A stretch of DNA of 64,000 nucleotides from assembly GCA_002409745.1 (NCBI GenBank), contig DHOU01000007.1:3926-67925 (forward strand). The letters are read 5' to 3'. The stretch comes from Bacteroidales bacterium UBA5382. Its GTDB lineage: Bacteria; Bacteroidota; Bacteroidia; Bacteroidales; Dysgonomonadaceae. The notes under the pieces were generated by a model that did not search any database, was not told the origin of the DNA, and was given only the letters and a program-made list of their open reading frames with translations. Position numbers and translations under genes: made by a program. Numbering within the stretch: the stretch's first letter is position 1; the number at the start of each line of letters is the position of its first letter. This document shows positions 8,805-17,912 of this stretch, one piece after another.

Positions 8805-8918
8805 TATTGAGATTAGATAGTTGTTCAGAACACAAACTTAACTAAAAATATCGAGATTCTATCTCGAACGGGGCAAATAAAAAATAATGGAAAGAATATT
8901 CCCGGGAAAAGAAAAATT

Positions 8919-9125
8919 TCAAGCCTGAGTTATCGGCTGCAACAACCATTTCCAAGCCGGCACAATATTGATCTGCTTGCTTTCCCGGGATATTATCCGC
9001 TCTTCATCCTTTGTGACGATAAAAAGGTTATCGCATCGGGTTGCACGTGCCGCCTCCAAAACACCCCGAATCTCTCTTTCGCAGGTAATTTCGTCCGTCA
9101 TATCCCATGTGACAGGTATATGCAT
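8919..9125 (-). pseudogene. Remnant of a DUF4143-type ATPase gene (C-terminus)
   Basis: A 68-codon stretch reads CEREIRGVLEAARATRCDNL, then FIVTKDEERII and IVPAWKWLL. This is the typical C-terminal nuclease-like end of Bacteroidetes AAA ATPases with a DUF4143 domain. The ATPase part is absent and a different, oppositely oriented remnant begins directly upstream. It is decay debris, not a functional gene. Confidence 0.6.
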
Positions 9126-9466
9126 GGCATCCCGATTTTGACAGGAATAACCTTGCCCGTTGGGCTAAGAAAGGGTATCTTATCCGATTAAGACAAGGGT
9201 ATTTCGCCTTTTCGGAATATAAGAACAAGCCGGATTATTCCCTTTATTTTGCTAATCGAATTTATCGTCCATCTTATATTAGCTTGCACACGGCATTGGC
9301 ATTTTACGGAATAATACCGGAAGCGGTGGTGCAGGTTACCAGCGTGACATCTTTGAAAACGGCTTCATTTCGTAACGAATTTGGCGAATACTCTTATAAG
9401 AATGTTAAAGAAAACTTGATGTTCGGACACGAGTTGAAGCAAAAGATAAAAACAATCCGAAACTGA
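9113..9466 (+). pseudogene. Remnant of an AbiEi-like antitoxin/regulator gene
   Basis: An open stretch with no start codon at its left end reads LARWAKKGYLIRLRQGYFAF, then YISLHTALAFYGIIPE and VTSVTSLKTASFRNEFGEYS. This matches the AbiEi-type transcriptional regulator of type IV toxin-antitoxin systems (the 'GxYxF ... YISLxxALxxYGLIPE' signature). It ends at a TGA at 9464-9466, short of a full protein. The first in-frame ATG is at 9284, inside the conserved domain, so the gene is truncated at the 5' end. Confidence 0.6.
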
Positions 9467-9553
9467 CGGCATTCAGACGGAATATTTATTTTCCGGAACT
9501 GTTGTTCGATTTGGAATTAAGCGGCCATAAGCAAGAACGATAAATATCAAAGG

Positions 9554-9874
9554 TTGCGGATTTTTTTCCCGTTTCCTGTCCCTTCCGATGGCGTATTGTG
9601 CAGTATAAAAATAGCAGCCATGTTAGTACGCTCCAAGGGGCGTGACTTTTACGATTTGATGTTTTTATTGGCGCAAACGAAACCGGACTATGAATTTTTA
9701 TCAAAGCGTTGTGGAATACATAACCTGCAGGAGTTTAAACATGCAACGGCCGAATTACTGAAAACGGTTGATTTGAAGAAAAAGCAAAAAGATTTTGAAC
9801 ATTTGCTATTCAATAAGCCCAATAGTGAAAAGATTTTGAGGTTTGGAGATTTCGTTGATTCGTTAACAGAATAA
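9554..9874 (+). pseudogene. Remnant of an AbiEii-like nucleotidyltransferase toxin gene (C-terminus)
   Basis: The reading frame contains IKIAAMLVRSKGRDFYDLMF, then DYEFLSKRCGI, KKKQKDFEHLLF and ILRFGDFVDSL. This is the C-terminal part of the AbiEii/AbiGii nucleotidyltransferase family. The N-terminal nucleotidyltransferase motif (GSxxxxxD) is missing. It follows the AbiEi remnant in the expected antitoxin-toxin order, so this was once a complete AbiE-type pair. Confidence 0.65.
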
Positions 9875-10132
9875 GAGGTCGACAAACATGAATGAAGTAT
9901 TGTCAAGGATATCGAATGCACTGTCATCCATATCGATATTCAGAGACAAGTGGTCTTTATCAATAGAAGGGTTTAAATCATAAGCAGGAGATAACACCCA
10001 CCCTTCTTCCGTCAAAATAAACCCATGTGTTCCAGCAAGGATTTGTGCTTCGGGAATATGACTTGCTTTCTCGTATTCATTCCTCCAATGTTTGTTATTC
10101 CGGACAATAATAATGATTGGAATAACAAACAA
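9863..10132 (-). pseudogene. Remnant of a HipA-like kinase gene
   Basis: About 40 residues starting HGFILTEEGWVLSPAYDLNP (from 10027 downward) match the catalytic-loop region of HipA kinases. The upstream piece WRNEYEKASHIPEAQIL looks like the usual C-terminal tail of HipA, but it lies before the catalytic piece, so the remnant is rearranged as well as truncated. No HipB partner is visible. Confidence 0.5.
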
Positions 10133-10146
10133 AAAAATAAGAATTG

Positions 10147-10266
10147 GCGTATAACGAGGAGATAAAAGGGCTGTGGTCGCTCCCCGAGAATTTGAAAATA
10201 GTGAAGATGCTCATTATTACGAAAAAGAAGGAAGAAACAATCGTGGAAAACAGAAAGAACAAATAG
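10147..10266 (+). pseudogene. Second remnant of a DUF4143-type ATPase C-terminus
   Basis: Forty codons reading EIKGLWSLPENLKIVKMLII and TKKKEETIVEN resemble the same ATPase C-terminal region as the remnant at 8919-9125, on the opposite strand. There is no start codon or upstream domain. Confidence 0.35.
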
Positions 10267-10324
10267 TTTACAGAAGGTTTAGATAAGACATCGACAACTC
10301 TAACAATAGAGAAATAAAAAACAG

Positions 10325-10358
10325 TAAAAAAATAGAGCTCAGCCAATACTGAGCTCTA
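10325..10358 (-). terminator. Terminator of the first susC-susD operon
   Basis: Minus-strand hairpin TAGAGCTCAG/CTGAGCTCTA (10333-10358) followed by seven Ts. The hairpin and about 40 bases beside it are similar to the segment downstream of ilvC (45667-45745). Confidence 0.8.
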
Positions 10359-10441
10359 TTACAAAACATAATTTGTAATCCGTTTAGCTTTTTGGAATCA
10401 CAAAAAAATAAAATAAATTCTTTTAGAAACCAATAAAATAA

Positions 10442-11941
10442 CTAGTTTAAATACCCCTCATTTTGTTGGATAACCGCATTATTATCCTTTTCTTCACTCG
10501 GAATGGGTAGAATCAGTAAATACGAATAATCATTATTCCAACCGATTTCTTTCACATAAATATCGTTGTTAAGTGGAAAGGTGGGTGTTCCTGTTCTTTT
10601 CATGGTTTTTGTACCTAAATCCCTTGTAATATCAAAAAACCGATGTCCTTCGCCGAACAATTCTTTGCGTCTCTCGACCTTTACCAAATCGACCAAAACT
10701 CCACCGCTCACACTTTCCGGTGTAGGTACGAACGGACTTTCAGTAGTCGAAATCCTTCTTTCCTTACGAAGATCATCCAGATACTTCTTTGCATTTGCTT
10801 CATTTACATAAGCACCCGCTTCTGCAGCAATAAGATACACCTCGGACAAACGAATGATATGTGGATTATTGACATACAAATTACCTTCTCTACCAGGGTA
10901 TTTATTAATAAAATATCTTATTTTTTTATCTTCGCCCTCTTTTTTAGTAACTAACTTTAATCGATAATCTTTCGGGTCTTCATTCAACAAATCAAATAGC
11001 TCTTGCGTAGAGCCACCGGCAGCATAACCGTCAGGACTTAAAACATATCCAATCGATTCTCGGTCGGCATTTTCCACATCGGAAGTATATAACTCAAAGA
11101 TGGCTTCCGAGGAAAATGCTTCTCCCCATGATCTTACATAATCACTTCCGGCAATAAGAGAGTAAACTCCACCGTTTATTACATCTTCTGCCAAATCGTA
11201 GGATTTTTTATATTCTCCCATATAAAGATATATTTTTGCCAACAACGATTTGGCAGCCCATAGATTGATATAACCGTTTTTTTTGTCTTCAGACAAATTG
11301 GGCTTTTCAGTAGTTCCGATTGCATCTGTCAAATCCGAAACCATAAAAGAGTAAATATCTTTCACAGAGACTCGGGCAAGTTGCTCTTCTTTATTAATCA
11401 CTCGATCAGCTTTTATGACGCCCCATGCATCTTTGTTCTTCAAGTAGGGCTCACCATAAATGCGCACCAAGTCGAAATGTAGTAATGCCCTCAACGTCAA
11501 AGCCTGCGCTTTTATATCATTCAATTGCGCTTTCTCTGCATCAGATGAAGTTTGAACAGCGCCCGCGTTAATTCTTTCTAATAGGCTGTTGCATCTACCT
11601 AACATCCGATATCCATATTCCCAAAAAGAACCAGCATTCGTAGATGTCAGGGACGTAGTATGCCCGTAAGTGTACTGAGAAGCAGTTCTGTCACCCGCCG
11701 CCATGGTGCCCATATCGTCGCCACGCACATCGCCGTAGGTTACCAGATCGCAACCGTAATAGCTTGCCGATTTCATGAGAGTATAAATGCCATTTAAAGC
11801 GGCACTCGCTTCCTTCACATTCGTTACGACTTCATCTTTAGGCAACTCATCGGATTGTGACACCTCCAAAAAGTCCGAACACGAAACCGTTGCAAAAAAA
11901 ACCGTCAATAAAAATATTGTCTTATATAAATATGTATTCAT
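10442..11941 (-). CDS. SusD/RagB-family nutrient-binding lipoprotein (first pair)
   Basis: A 499-residue outer-membrane surface lipoprotein. The signal peptide ends in a lipobox (ATVSCSDFLE) with Cys at about residue 21, and the following DFLE and the helical TPR-like body are typical of SusD. It caps its SusC partner, encoded 18 bases upstream, to capture a ligand. The C-terminus ends ILPIPSEEKDNN...NEGYLN, the usual SusD ending. No glycoside hydrolase lies in this operon, so the ligand cannot be guessed and may be a peptide or glycan. Confidence 0.92.
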   Translation of the reverse strand: MNTYLYKTIFLLTVFFATVSCSDFLEVSQSDELPKDEVVTNVKEASAALNGIYTLMKSASYYGCDLVTYGDVRGDDMGTMAAGDRTASQYTYGHTTSLTSTNAGSFWEYGYRMLGRCNSLLERINAGAVQTSSDAEKAQLNDIKAQALTLRALLHFDLVRIYGEPYLKNKDAWGVIKADRVINKEEQLARVSVKDIYSFMVSDLTDAIGTTEKPNLSEDKKNGYINLWAAKSLLAKIYLYMGEYKKSYDLAEDVINGGVYSLIAGSDYVRSWGEAFSSEAIFELYTSDVENADRESIGYVLSPDGYAAGGSTQELFDLLNEDPKDYRLKLVTKKEGEDKKIRYFINKYPGREGNLYVNNPHIIRLSEVYLIAAEAGAYVNEANAKKYLDDLRKERRISTTESPFVPTPESVSGGVLVDLVKVERRKELFGEGHRFFDITRDLGTKTMKRTGTPTFPLNNDIYVKEIGWNNDYSYLLILPIPSEEKDNNAVIQQNEGYLN

Positions 11942-11959
11942 TTTTCTTCCATTTAAAAA

Positions 11960-14900
11960 TTAAAAACTGATTTCTATCCCGAAAGTTACGTCTTTCAAAG
12001 GAGGCAATGCAAAACCGACAATTCCATTATAAGCAGACTCTGGATCATAGTCATCTGTTTTTGAAATCGTAAAAAGATTCGTAGATGATACGATAAGTCG
12101 TGCGGAGCTCAAATCAATTTTATTGATTACCGTTGCAGGCAAAGAATAACTCAAAGAAAGATTCTTCAATCGTAGATAGCTGGCATCAAAAAGCCATTTA
12201 GAAGAGCCGTAATTTCCGTAAGCATACCCATACGAACGTCTTCCATACGCTTTATCCGAATCTCCCGGTTTTTGCCATCTGTCTAATTGTCCTTTAGAAG
12301 GCAAATAAGTGAAATCGAATCTTCCGTTAGACATTGCTGGCCACCCTGAGTTATCATAAAAATTACCACCCCAAGAAAATGCCATCTGAGCACTCAAACT
12401 GAATCCTTTAAAAGAGAAAGTATTCAACCATCCGCCGGTAAGTTTAGGATCGGCTTTGCCGACAATCACACGATTCGCTTGTCCCGGATTTTTTGTAATT
12501 TCCTTTTCAAACGAGCCATCTTCGAGTTGCTTATTTGTGTACCATTGCTCTTCCCCTGTCTCGGGATCATATCCCGCATATTCCCTCGAATAGAAACTAT
12601 AATACGCTTCGCCTTCGCGGGTAATAAACGGCGATCGGGAGGTATTGTCTTTTCCGCCGTAAATTTTGTTCACCTTATTCACATTGTGGGCAAAATTGAT
12701 CTGCGTATTCCAAAAGAAACCCGACGGTTCTTTGCTCTTAAATACATCATAACCGATTGAAAACTCGATTCCCCTGTTAGACATTTCAGCCTCATTGCTC
12801 AAATAACTTGAGAATCCAGTGGCTTGCGAAACGGGGATAGAAGCTATCAAATCTGATGTTTTTTTATCATATAAATCCATTTCAAAAGTGAATGCATCCC
12901 ATAATCTTACATCCAATCCGAAATTTAGTGTCTTTGATTTTTCCCATGACAAGTCCGGATTTGGGATTCTAGCCGGATACATCACGGGGTTTTTAGAATA
13001 ACTTCCGGAAAGCGCATAGGTATTTTGTGATCCATACCAACTAGATGGAAGAGTTCCGCTTTCTCCATAAGAGAGTCGTAACCTTAAGTTATCTATTGCA
13101 GAAAGATTATCCTTAATAAAGGATTCTTCCGACAATCGCCATGCGCCAGATAAAGACCAAAAATTACCCCATTTATTATTTTCTCCTAATCTGGAACTAC
13201 CATCTCGACGAAAACTGGCAGAAGCATAATATTTATCCGCATAGGAGTAATTTAAACGAGAGAATAACGACAACATTCTATCCGGCTGCGTAATGGAATA
13301 AGCTCCTGTAGGGATGGCAGCGCTACTCAAATCCGATATTTTATCGGAAGCAAAACCCTGACCGACGGCCTGTAGTTCCTTGTAATCACGTCTTTCCACA
13401 TCCCATCCGACCAGAATATCGAAATCATGTGAACCTATTACCTTGTCATAGGTGAGAAGTGACGATGAATACAAAATTTCATTTCCTGTACTATATTTTA
13501 TAGTTAAACCATTCATACCTTCACCATTTCCTCCTGAAAAAGGCCAAACAGTAGTCGCATCGTTTGTTGTCCTTGAATAATTTAATGTCTGTTTGAATTT
13601 CAAGTTATCTACAATCAGATACTCACCCCATATAGAAGAGCGCGAATCGAATACACTTTGAGGGTATTTGTCTGTATTTGCACTTTGGACTAAATTTTCA
13701 TATCCGCTCAGTAGTTCGCCATTATAATAAGATCCATCTTCATTATAAATAGGTATTGTCGGCCAGAGATAAGTACGAGTGGCATAATACGGATTGGCAT
13801 AAGCTGTCCCTTCCATCACTCTCTCTTGCCCTACTTTAGATACAGACAGATTCGTACCTATCTTGAAGCGATCATTTACATCATGAGATAAGTTTACCCT
13901 CCCAGTATATTGTTGCGAATTGGATGTTTTGACCATTCCCTGCGTCTTGTTATAAGCAGCGGAAACAAAAAAATGGGTTTTATCATTACCTCCGGCCAAG
14001 TTAATCTCATATAACTGAGAAGAACCTTTTTTGAATAACGCTTTTTCCCAATCGGAATATTGTCCATTTTCAGGCTTTGCAGCATAATAATCAATGGTCC
14101 CATTCACTTCTTCCCAAATTTGTTCTTCTGTCCAGTTATCACCAACAGCGTCATTTATATAATTGTAATAACTTTCTGTCCATAATTCACGTAATTCATC
14201 TCCGCTTACGATTTCACGGCTTTTCACCGCCCAATCATTAAATCCGGCTTGCGCCTTGAAAGTAACACGAGTTTTACCTTTTTGCGCTATTCCCGATTTA
14301 GTCGCAATCAGAATCACACCATTGGCCGCTCTCGAGCCATAAAGCGAAGCGGCGGCCGCATCCTTCAATACGGTGATTGATGCAATATCGGAGGGATTTA
14401 TAATACTGGATATACCTAAAGAACCCGGAGAGTCGGTAACACCCGAGATGGAAATATTTTCAGGAGACATAGGTATGCCGTCCACGACATAAAGAGGTTC
14501 TGTGCTTGCATTGATAGATCCTACTCCCCTGATGGATATTCGCTGTTGTGAACCGGGTTGTCCTGATGACGAAGATATTGTTACGCCTGATGCGGCTCCT
14601 TGCAACGCTTGTTCAAAAGATACAACCGGAATATCTTTGATGGTTTTATTATTAATAGTACTCGCAGATCCTGTGAAAGAAGATCGTTTTGTTGTTCCAT
14701 AAGCAACAACCATAACCTCATCCAATAACTCAGAATCTTCCACCAATGTCACTCTCACATTTTCACTCACGCCAACTTCTTGCGGAACATACCCCACATA
14801 CGAAACGACCAATGTTCCGTTTGCCGGAGCTGAAATTGTGAAATTCCCGTCAATATCGGTAACCGTCCCTTGCGAAGATCCTTTAACGGTCACCGTAGCC

Positions 14901-15016
14901 CCGATGACAGGTTCTCCTGCTTCATCCACCACCATACCCTGTACGCGTGTCTGAGCAGTCGCCAGCCCTATTCCCACAAAGAACAGGGTCAAAAACAATA
15001 CTAGTTTTCTTTTCAT
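11960..15016 (-). CDS. SusC/RagA-family TonB-dependent outer-membrane transporter (first pair)
   Basis: A 1018-residue TonB-dependent transporter. A signal peptide (about residues 1-21) is followed by a CarboxypepD-regulatory-like domain (VQGMVVDEAGEPVIGATVTV, then GTVTDIDGNFTI). The plug comes next, including the SusC signature region YVVDGIPMS and TVLKDAAAASLYGSRAANGV, and then a 22-strand barrel ending in an aromatic residue (GIEISF). Length is normal for the family. The long leader upstream carries its own promoter and an RNA motif shared with the tlpA leader. Confidence 0.95.
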   Translation of the reverse strand: MKRKLVLFLTLFFVGIGLATAQTRVQGMVVDEAGEPVIGATVTVKGSSQGTVTDIDGNFTISAPANGTLVVSYVGYVPQEVGVSENVRVTLVEDSELLDEVMVVAYGTTKRSSFTGSASTINNKTIKDIPVVSFEQALQGAASGVTISSSSGQPGSQQRISIRGVGSINASTEPLYVVDGIPMSPENISISGVTDSPGSLGISSIINPSDIASITVLKDAAAASLYGSRAANGVILIATKSGIAQKGKTRVTFKAQAGFNDWAVKSREIVSGDELRELWTESYYNYINDAVGDNWTEEQIWEEVNGTIDYYAAKPENGQYSDWEKALFKKGSSQLYEINLAGGNDKTHFFVSAAYNKTQGMVKTSNSQQYTGRVNLSHDVNDRFKIGTNLSVSKVGQERVMEGTAYANPYYATRTYLWPTIPIYNEDGSYYNGELLSGYENLVQSANTDKYPQSVFDSRSSIWGEYLIVDNLKFKQTLNYSRTTNDATTVWPFSGGNGEGMNGLTIKYSTGNEILYSSSLLTYDKVIGSHDFDILVGWDVERRDYKELQAVGQGFASDKISDLSSAAIPTGAYSITQPDRMLSLFSRLNYSYADKYYASASFRRDGSSRLGENNKWGNFWSLSGAWRLSEESFIKDNLSAIDNLRLRLSYGESGTLPSSWYGSQNTYALSGSYSKNPVMYPARIPNPDLSWEKSKTLNFGLDVRLWDAFTFEMDLYDKKTSDLIASIPVSQATGFSSYLSNEAEMSNRGIEFSIGYDVFKSKEPSGFFWNTQINFAHNVNKVNKIYGGKDNTSRSPFITREGEAYYSFYSREYAGYDPETGEEQWYTNKQLEDGSFEKEITKNPGQANRVIVGKADPKLTGGWLNTFSFKGFSLSAQMAFSWGGNFYDNSGWPAMSNGRFDFTYLPSKGQLDRWQKPGDSDKAYGRRSYGYAYGNYGSSKWLFDASYLRLKNLSLSYSLPATVINKIDLSSARLIVSSTNLFTISKTDDYDPESAYNGIVGFALPPLKDVTFGIEISF

Positions 15017-15187
15017 AAACTCTACTTTTTAATTAAACTCTATTTTATAATCTTCAATTCAATCGTTACTCTACGATTTTACGTACGCTGTAGGGATTTT
15101 TCATATCCCCACGTGTGATTAACACACATACAACAATGACATTCTCCCTGCAAATATATATTAATTTTCAATAGCTATACAAATATA
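15017..15187 (-). promoter_or_regulatory. Promoter and structured leader of the first susC
   Basis: The minus-strand -7 box TATATTTG (15151-15158) has TTTG 21 bp upstream (15180-15183). The leader of about 130 bases contains TGTTGTATGTGT (15124-15135), 13 bases, then GGGGATAT (15103-15110); the same two words in the same order occur in the tlpA leader. GTGTG/CACAC and GGGAT/ATCCC hairpins are visible. The rest of the gap (15188-15655) is AT-rich with no gene. Confidence 0.55.
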
Positions 15188-15655
15188 GAACTCTTATTTT
15201 GAAAAAACTTTCATTTTACCACAAAAATCAGGCAAAAAGATATACTTTACAGTCACCTTTTGGAAAATCGTTTATTTGTATTTCTTTTTTTAATAAAAGG
15301 ACACGCAACAACCTTCAAAAAGCAAGATGTCAGGACGGTATTTTTTAACTTTTACACGTTCTAACCCAAAACGAATGCAAATATAACTCTTTCGCCTTTT
15401 ACTATGCAAAAAATTAATGTTAAAAATCAATTTTTTGATGCAAATCCATGCAATATTCTTCTCAAAAAGTAACCAATAAACAAAAAGAAATGTGCTTTTG
15501 TTTTTTTCAAGCAGAAAAAAAGAAGTAAGCCAGGGTAAATATCCGGATTACTCCTTTCTTGCTCAATACTACTTATATTTCCGGCCTCATCTCCTCCTCA
15601 TAAATTCGGATGGAGAGTCGTTTCTGATTCCGCTTCGGAATAACAACTGTCGGTT

Positions 15656-16792
15656 TTACTGTAAATACTTCTCCAACGCTTCGACAAGCTTATCTCCACG
15701 CAAATTCTTATCGATAATCTTTCCATCGGGATCCAGCAGGAAATTGGCGGGAATGCCCCTCACGCCATAGAGGGTAGAAGCGTCGTTTTTCCAGCCTTTC
15801 AAGTCGGAAACCTGCGTCCAGGCCAACTTATCATCGTGAATAGCCTTCAACCAATCCTCTTTCGACTCATCGAGGGAGACACCCAATATGGTAAAATTCT
15901 TATCCTTATATTTTTCGAAAGCCGACACGACAAACGGATTTTCATGACGACACGGTCCACACCAAGATGCCCAAAAATCCAATAAAACATATTTTCCCCT
16001 GAAATCCGACAGGCTCACAGCGGTTCCCACCGTGTCGTTTTGTGTAAAATCGGGAGCGATCTTTCCTACTTGCGTTGCCTTCAGCGTTTCGATACGTTTG
16101 GCATACGTACGCCCCAATATCGTATTCCTAACCTCGGGCGACAACAGGGAATAGACGGAATCGAACGTTTCCACCTGCGGATCATATCCGAGATAGACGG
16201 GGAGCGCTTTGGCCAAACTGATGAATGACTCTTTATGAGCCAACAAAAAGTCATAAGCGACCGCTTTTTCTTTCCCTTCAATCGCTTCCCAGCGTTCATT
16301 CAGTTGTTGCTGGAATGCTTCCGATTTCCGGTCCTCCTCCGAAGCGGAACGAAATTCGTTCTGCAATTCCGATTTTTGAGTCTGGAAGTCGGCCACCAAC
16401 GAATCGTATTCCTGCGAGAGGGCATTCAGAGGGGAACCGGATATTTCGGCATTCTTTATGGAGTCGGGACTGGTTAAAGTAATCTTACCCTGTTCGACAA
16501 ATAAATTCAACCGGTCTTCCAATTGGCGCGAGAAAGGTTGATTTCCATCATAATCAATGGCAATCGTTGCCGAGAAGGGCGCTTCATAAGCCCCCGAAAA
16601 GCGGAAACTGCCCTTTTCGATCAGAACCGAATCGATCACGTTTTCTCCCGAATCATTCTGGAACACTAAAAATGCCTTCGCCGGTTTTCCCGTATCGGCA
16701 ATGGTAGCCTGTATTTCATACTTGGCTTCCTGCTTTTGACAAGCCACTAAAACGAGCGCGCTTAACAGCGCAAAAAAGAGATTTTTTTTCAT
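15656..16792 (-). CDS. TlpA-like thiol-disulfide oxidoreductase lipoprotein with DUF4369 domain
   Basis: A 378-residue lipoprotein (signal ending LVACQKQE). The N-terminal third fits the DUF4369 beta-sandwich domain, followed by a helical region (about residues 125-190). The thioredoxin domain starts near residue 245 (GKIAPDFTQND) and has the redox motif WCGPC in FWASWCGPCRHENP and a cis-Pro segment GIPANFLLDPDG. It probably keeps periplasmic or surface proteins in the right thiol state. It has its own promoter 250 bases upstream and a leader with a small ORF and a terminator, so expression is probably attenuated. It lies beside the first susC-susD pair but is transcribed separately. Confidence 0.9.
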   Translation of the reverse strand: MKKNLFFALLSALVLVACQKQEAKYEIQATIADTGKPAKAFLVFQNDSGENVIDSVLIEKGSFRFSGAYEAPFSATIAIDYDGNQPFSRQLEDRLNLFVEQGKITLTSPDSIKNAEISGSPLNALSQEYDSLVADFQTQKSELQNEFRSASEEDRKSEAFQQQLNERWEAIEGKEKAVAYDFLLAHKESFISLAKALPVYLGYDPQVETFDSVYSLLSPEVRNTILGRTYAKRIETLKATQVGKIAPDFTQNDTVGTAVSLSDFRGKYVLLDFWASWCGPCRHENPFVVSAFEKYKDKNFTILGVSLDESKEDWLKAIHDDKLAWTQVSDLKGWKNDASTLYGVRGIPANFLLDPDGKIIDKNLRGDKLVEALEKYLQ

Positions 16793-16821
16793 ACTTATTC
16801 ATTCATTACTTCATTATTAAT

Positions 16822-16857
16822 TAAAAAAGCCCCTCCGAATCGCTATCGGAAGGGCTT
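16822..16857 (-). terminator. Intrinsic terminator inside the tlpA leader (attenuator candidate)
   Basis: Minus-strand hairpin AAGCCCTTCCGA/TCGGAGGGGCTT (16827-16857, one mismatch) followed by six Ts, 30 bases before the tlpA ATG. It lies downstream of the tlpA promoter, so it can only cut tlpA transcripts short, which is the layout of an attenuator. Confidence 0.7.
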
Positions 16858-16899
16858 CTGCCTGTATGTTGTAAGTTTTATACGGTCGCTGTCACTTTT

Positions 16900-17010
16900 T
16901 TACATACTCCATCCGATATCCCCTTTAAAAAAGGGCATACACATACAACACATACTCACAGAGAATGATGTGTGGTAAGCGCCGGGAATTCGAATAGAAG
17001 TTGTAACCAT
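16900..17010 (-). CDS. Cys/Met-rich leader ORF upstream of tlpA
   Basis: A 36-codon ORF starts at the ATG at 17008-17010 and stops with TAA at 16900-16902, wholly inside the tlpA leader and 43 bases before the terminator hairpin. Its middle reads SMCCMCMPFF, three Cys and three Met within seven residues, after IRIPGAYHTSF. Its position between promoter and terminator is that of an attenuator leader peptide that would sense Cys or Met supply or translation. Translation is not proven, as there is no clear Shine-Dalgarno, though these are weak in Bacteroidetes. I do not recognise the peptide. The codons TGT TGT ATG TGT lie in an RNA word shared with the first susC leader. Confidence 0.5.
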   Translation of the reverse strand: MVTTSIRIPGAYHTSFSVSMCCMCMPFFKGDIGWSM

Positions 17011-17045
17011 TGTTTAATAACGTTCCATATAATTGGAAACGGTTG

Positions 17046-17076
17046 CAAATATAAAGGATGTTTTTTAATCCTGCAA
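17046..17076 (-). promoter_or_regulatory. Promoter of the tlpA leader transcript
   Basis: Minus-strand TATATTTG (17046-17053) with TTG 20 bp upstream (17074-17076). The predicted start lies about 25 bases before the leader ORF. Confidence 0.6.
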
Positions 17077-17366
17077 CCAAATCATTGAATAAAACAAACT
17101 ATTACACGATTTTCCCCAACTTTTAACGCTTACGGTTTCTTTTTCACGCCTAAAATTAATTTGTACCCTAAAAACTCATCACATAAGCAATTTCAGCACT
17201 AAAGTTATTGCAACTTGTATTGTTAAAGTCTATGATTATGGACATTAAGCGGAGAAATAAATAGATTGAAATGAATCAAGTGGTGAAAAGATCGTAAATG
17301 CTATCTGTGAGGATCCTGTTAACGATATACCAAGGTTTTTATCGGATTATACAGATGATTCATTAG

Positions 17367-17838
17367 ATGCTTCCGCAGCGTTTTCGACAACTTCGCACCG
17401 CCCGACAAGGACGAATACACAGCCCCGCCGACCAATACGCATCCGACAAGGACAAATACACCTCTCCGGAGGCTTCGAATCGCCCGACAAAGACAAATAC
17501 ATACCTCCCAAGCACTTCGAATCGCTCGACAGGGACAAATACGCATCCCCGGGGACTTTGCATCGGCCCCCAAAGACTTCGAATCACCTCCCGAAGACTT
17601 TGCATCGGCCCCCAAAGACTTCGAATCACCTCCCGAAGACTTCGAATCGGCCCCCAAAGACTTCGAATCATCTCCGAGGACTTCGAATCGGTCCCCACAG
17701 ACTTCGAATCGCCCGACAAGGACAAATACGCACCTCCGGAGACTTTGCATCGCTCTCCGGGGACTTTGCATCAGCCCTCAAAGACTTCGAATCATCTCCG
17801 GGCACTTTGCATCGCTCCCGCATCACTTTGCACCGCCG
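17367..17838. repeat. 21-bp minisatellite, GC-rich
   Basis: Imperfect tandem repeats with a core unit of 21 bp (GAYTTYGMATCRSCYCCCRAA). Six head-to-tail units run from 17554 to 17679, with alternating unit types giving a 42-bp higher-order pattern. Looser copies separated by GACAAGGACAAATACG-like segments extend on both sides. Because 21 is a multiple of three, several frames stay open on both strands, but none has a start signal or a recognisable protein. The flanking stretch 17078-17366 is AT-rich with no gene. Confidence 0.8.
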
Positions 17839-17851
17839 CTCGGCTTATGCC

Positions 17852-17883
17852 ACAAAAAAAGAGCAGCCTCCGCGACTGCTCTT
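17852..17883 (-). terminator. Terminator of the GH144/GH3 operon
   Basis: Minus-strand hairpin AAGAGCAG/CTGCTCTT (17859-17883) with a seven-T tract, 30 bases after the GH3 stop. Confidence 0.85.
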
Positions 17884-17912
17884 CTCATCTTAAACCAGTT
17901 GACACTCTCTTT

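Noticed and set aside
15112..15135. Seven-codon ORF (MSLLYVC) in the first susC leader as a leader peptide
   Set aside because: Too short to judge, and it is in a different frame from the Cys-rich ORF of the tlpA leader; the shared signal is at the RNA level.
17319..17771. Minus-strand ORF rich in DSKSLGA repeats
   Set aside because: It is the same minisatellite read in one of several open frames, with no signal peptide or ribosome binding site.
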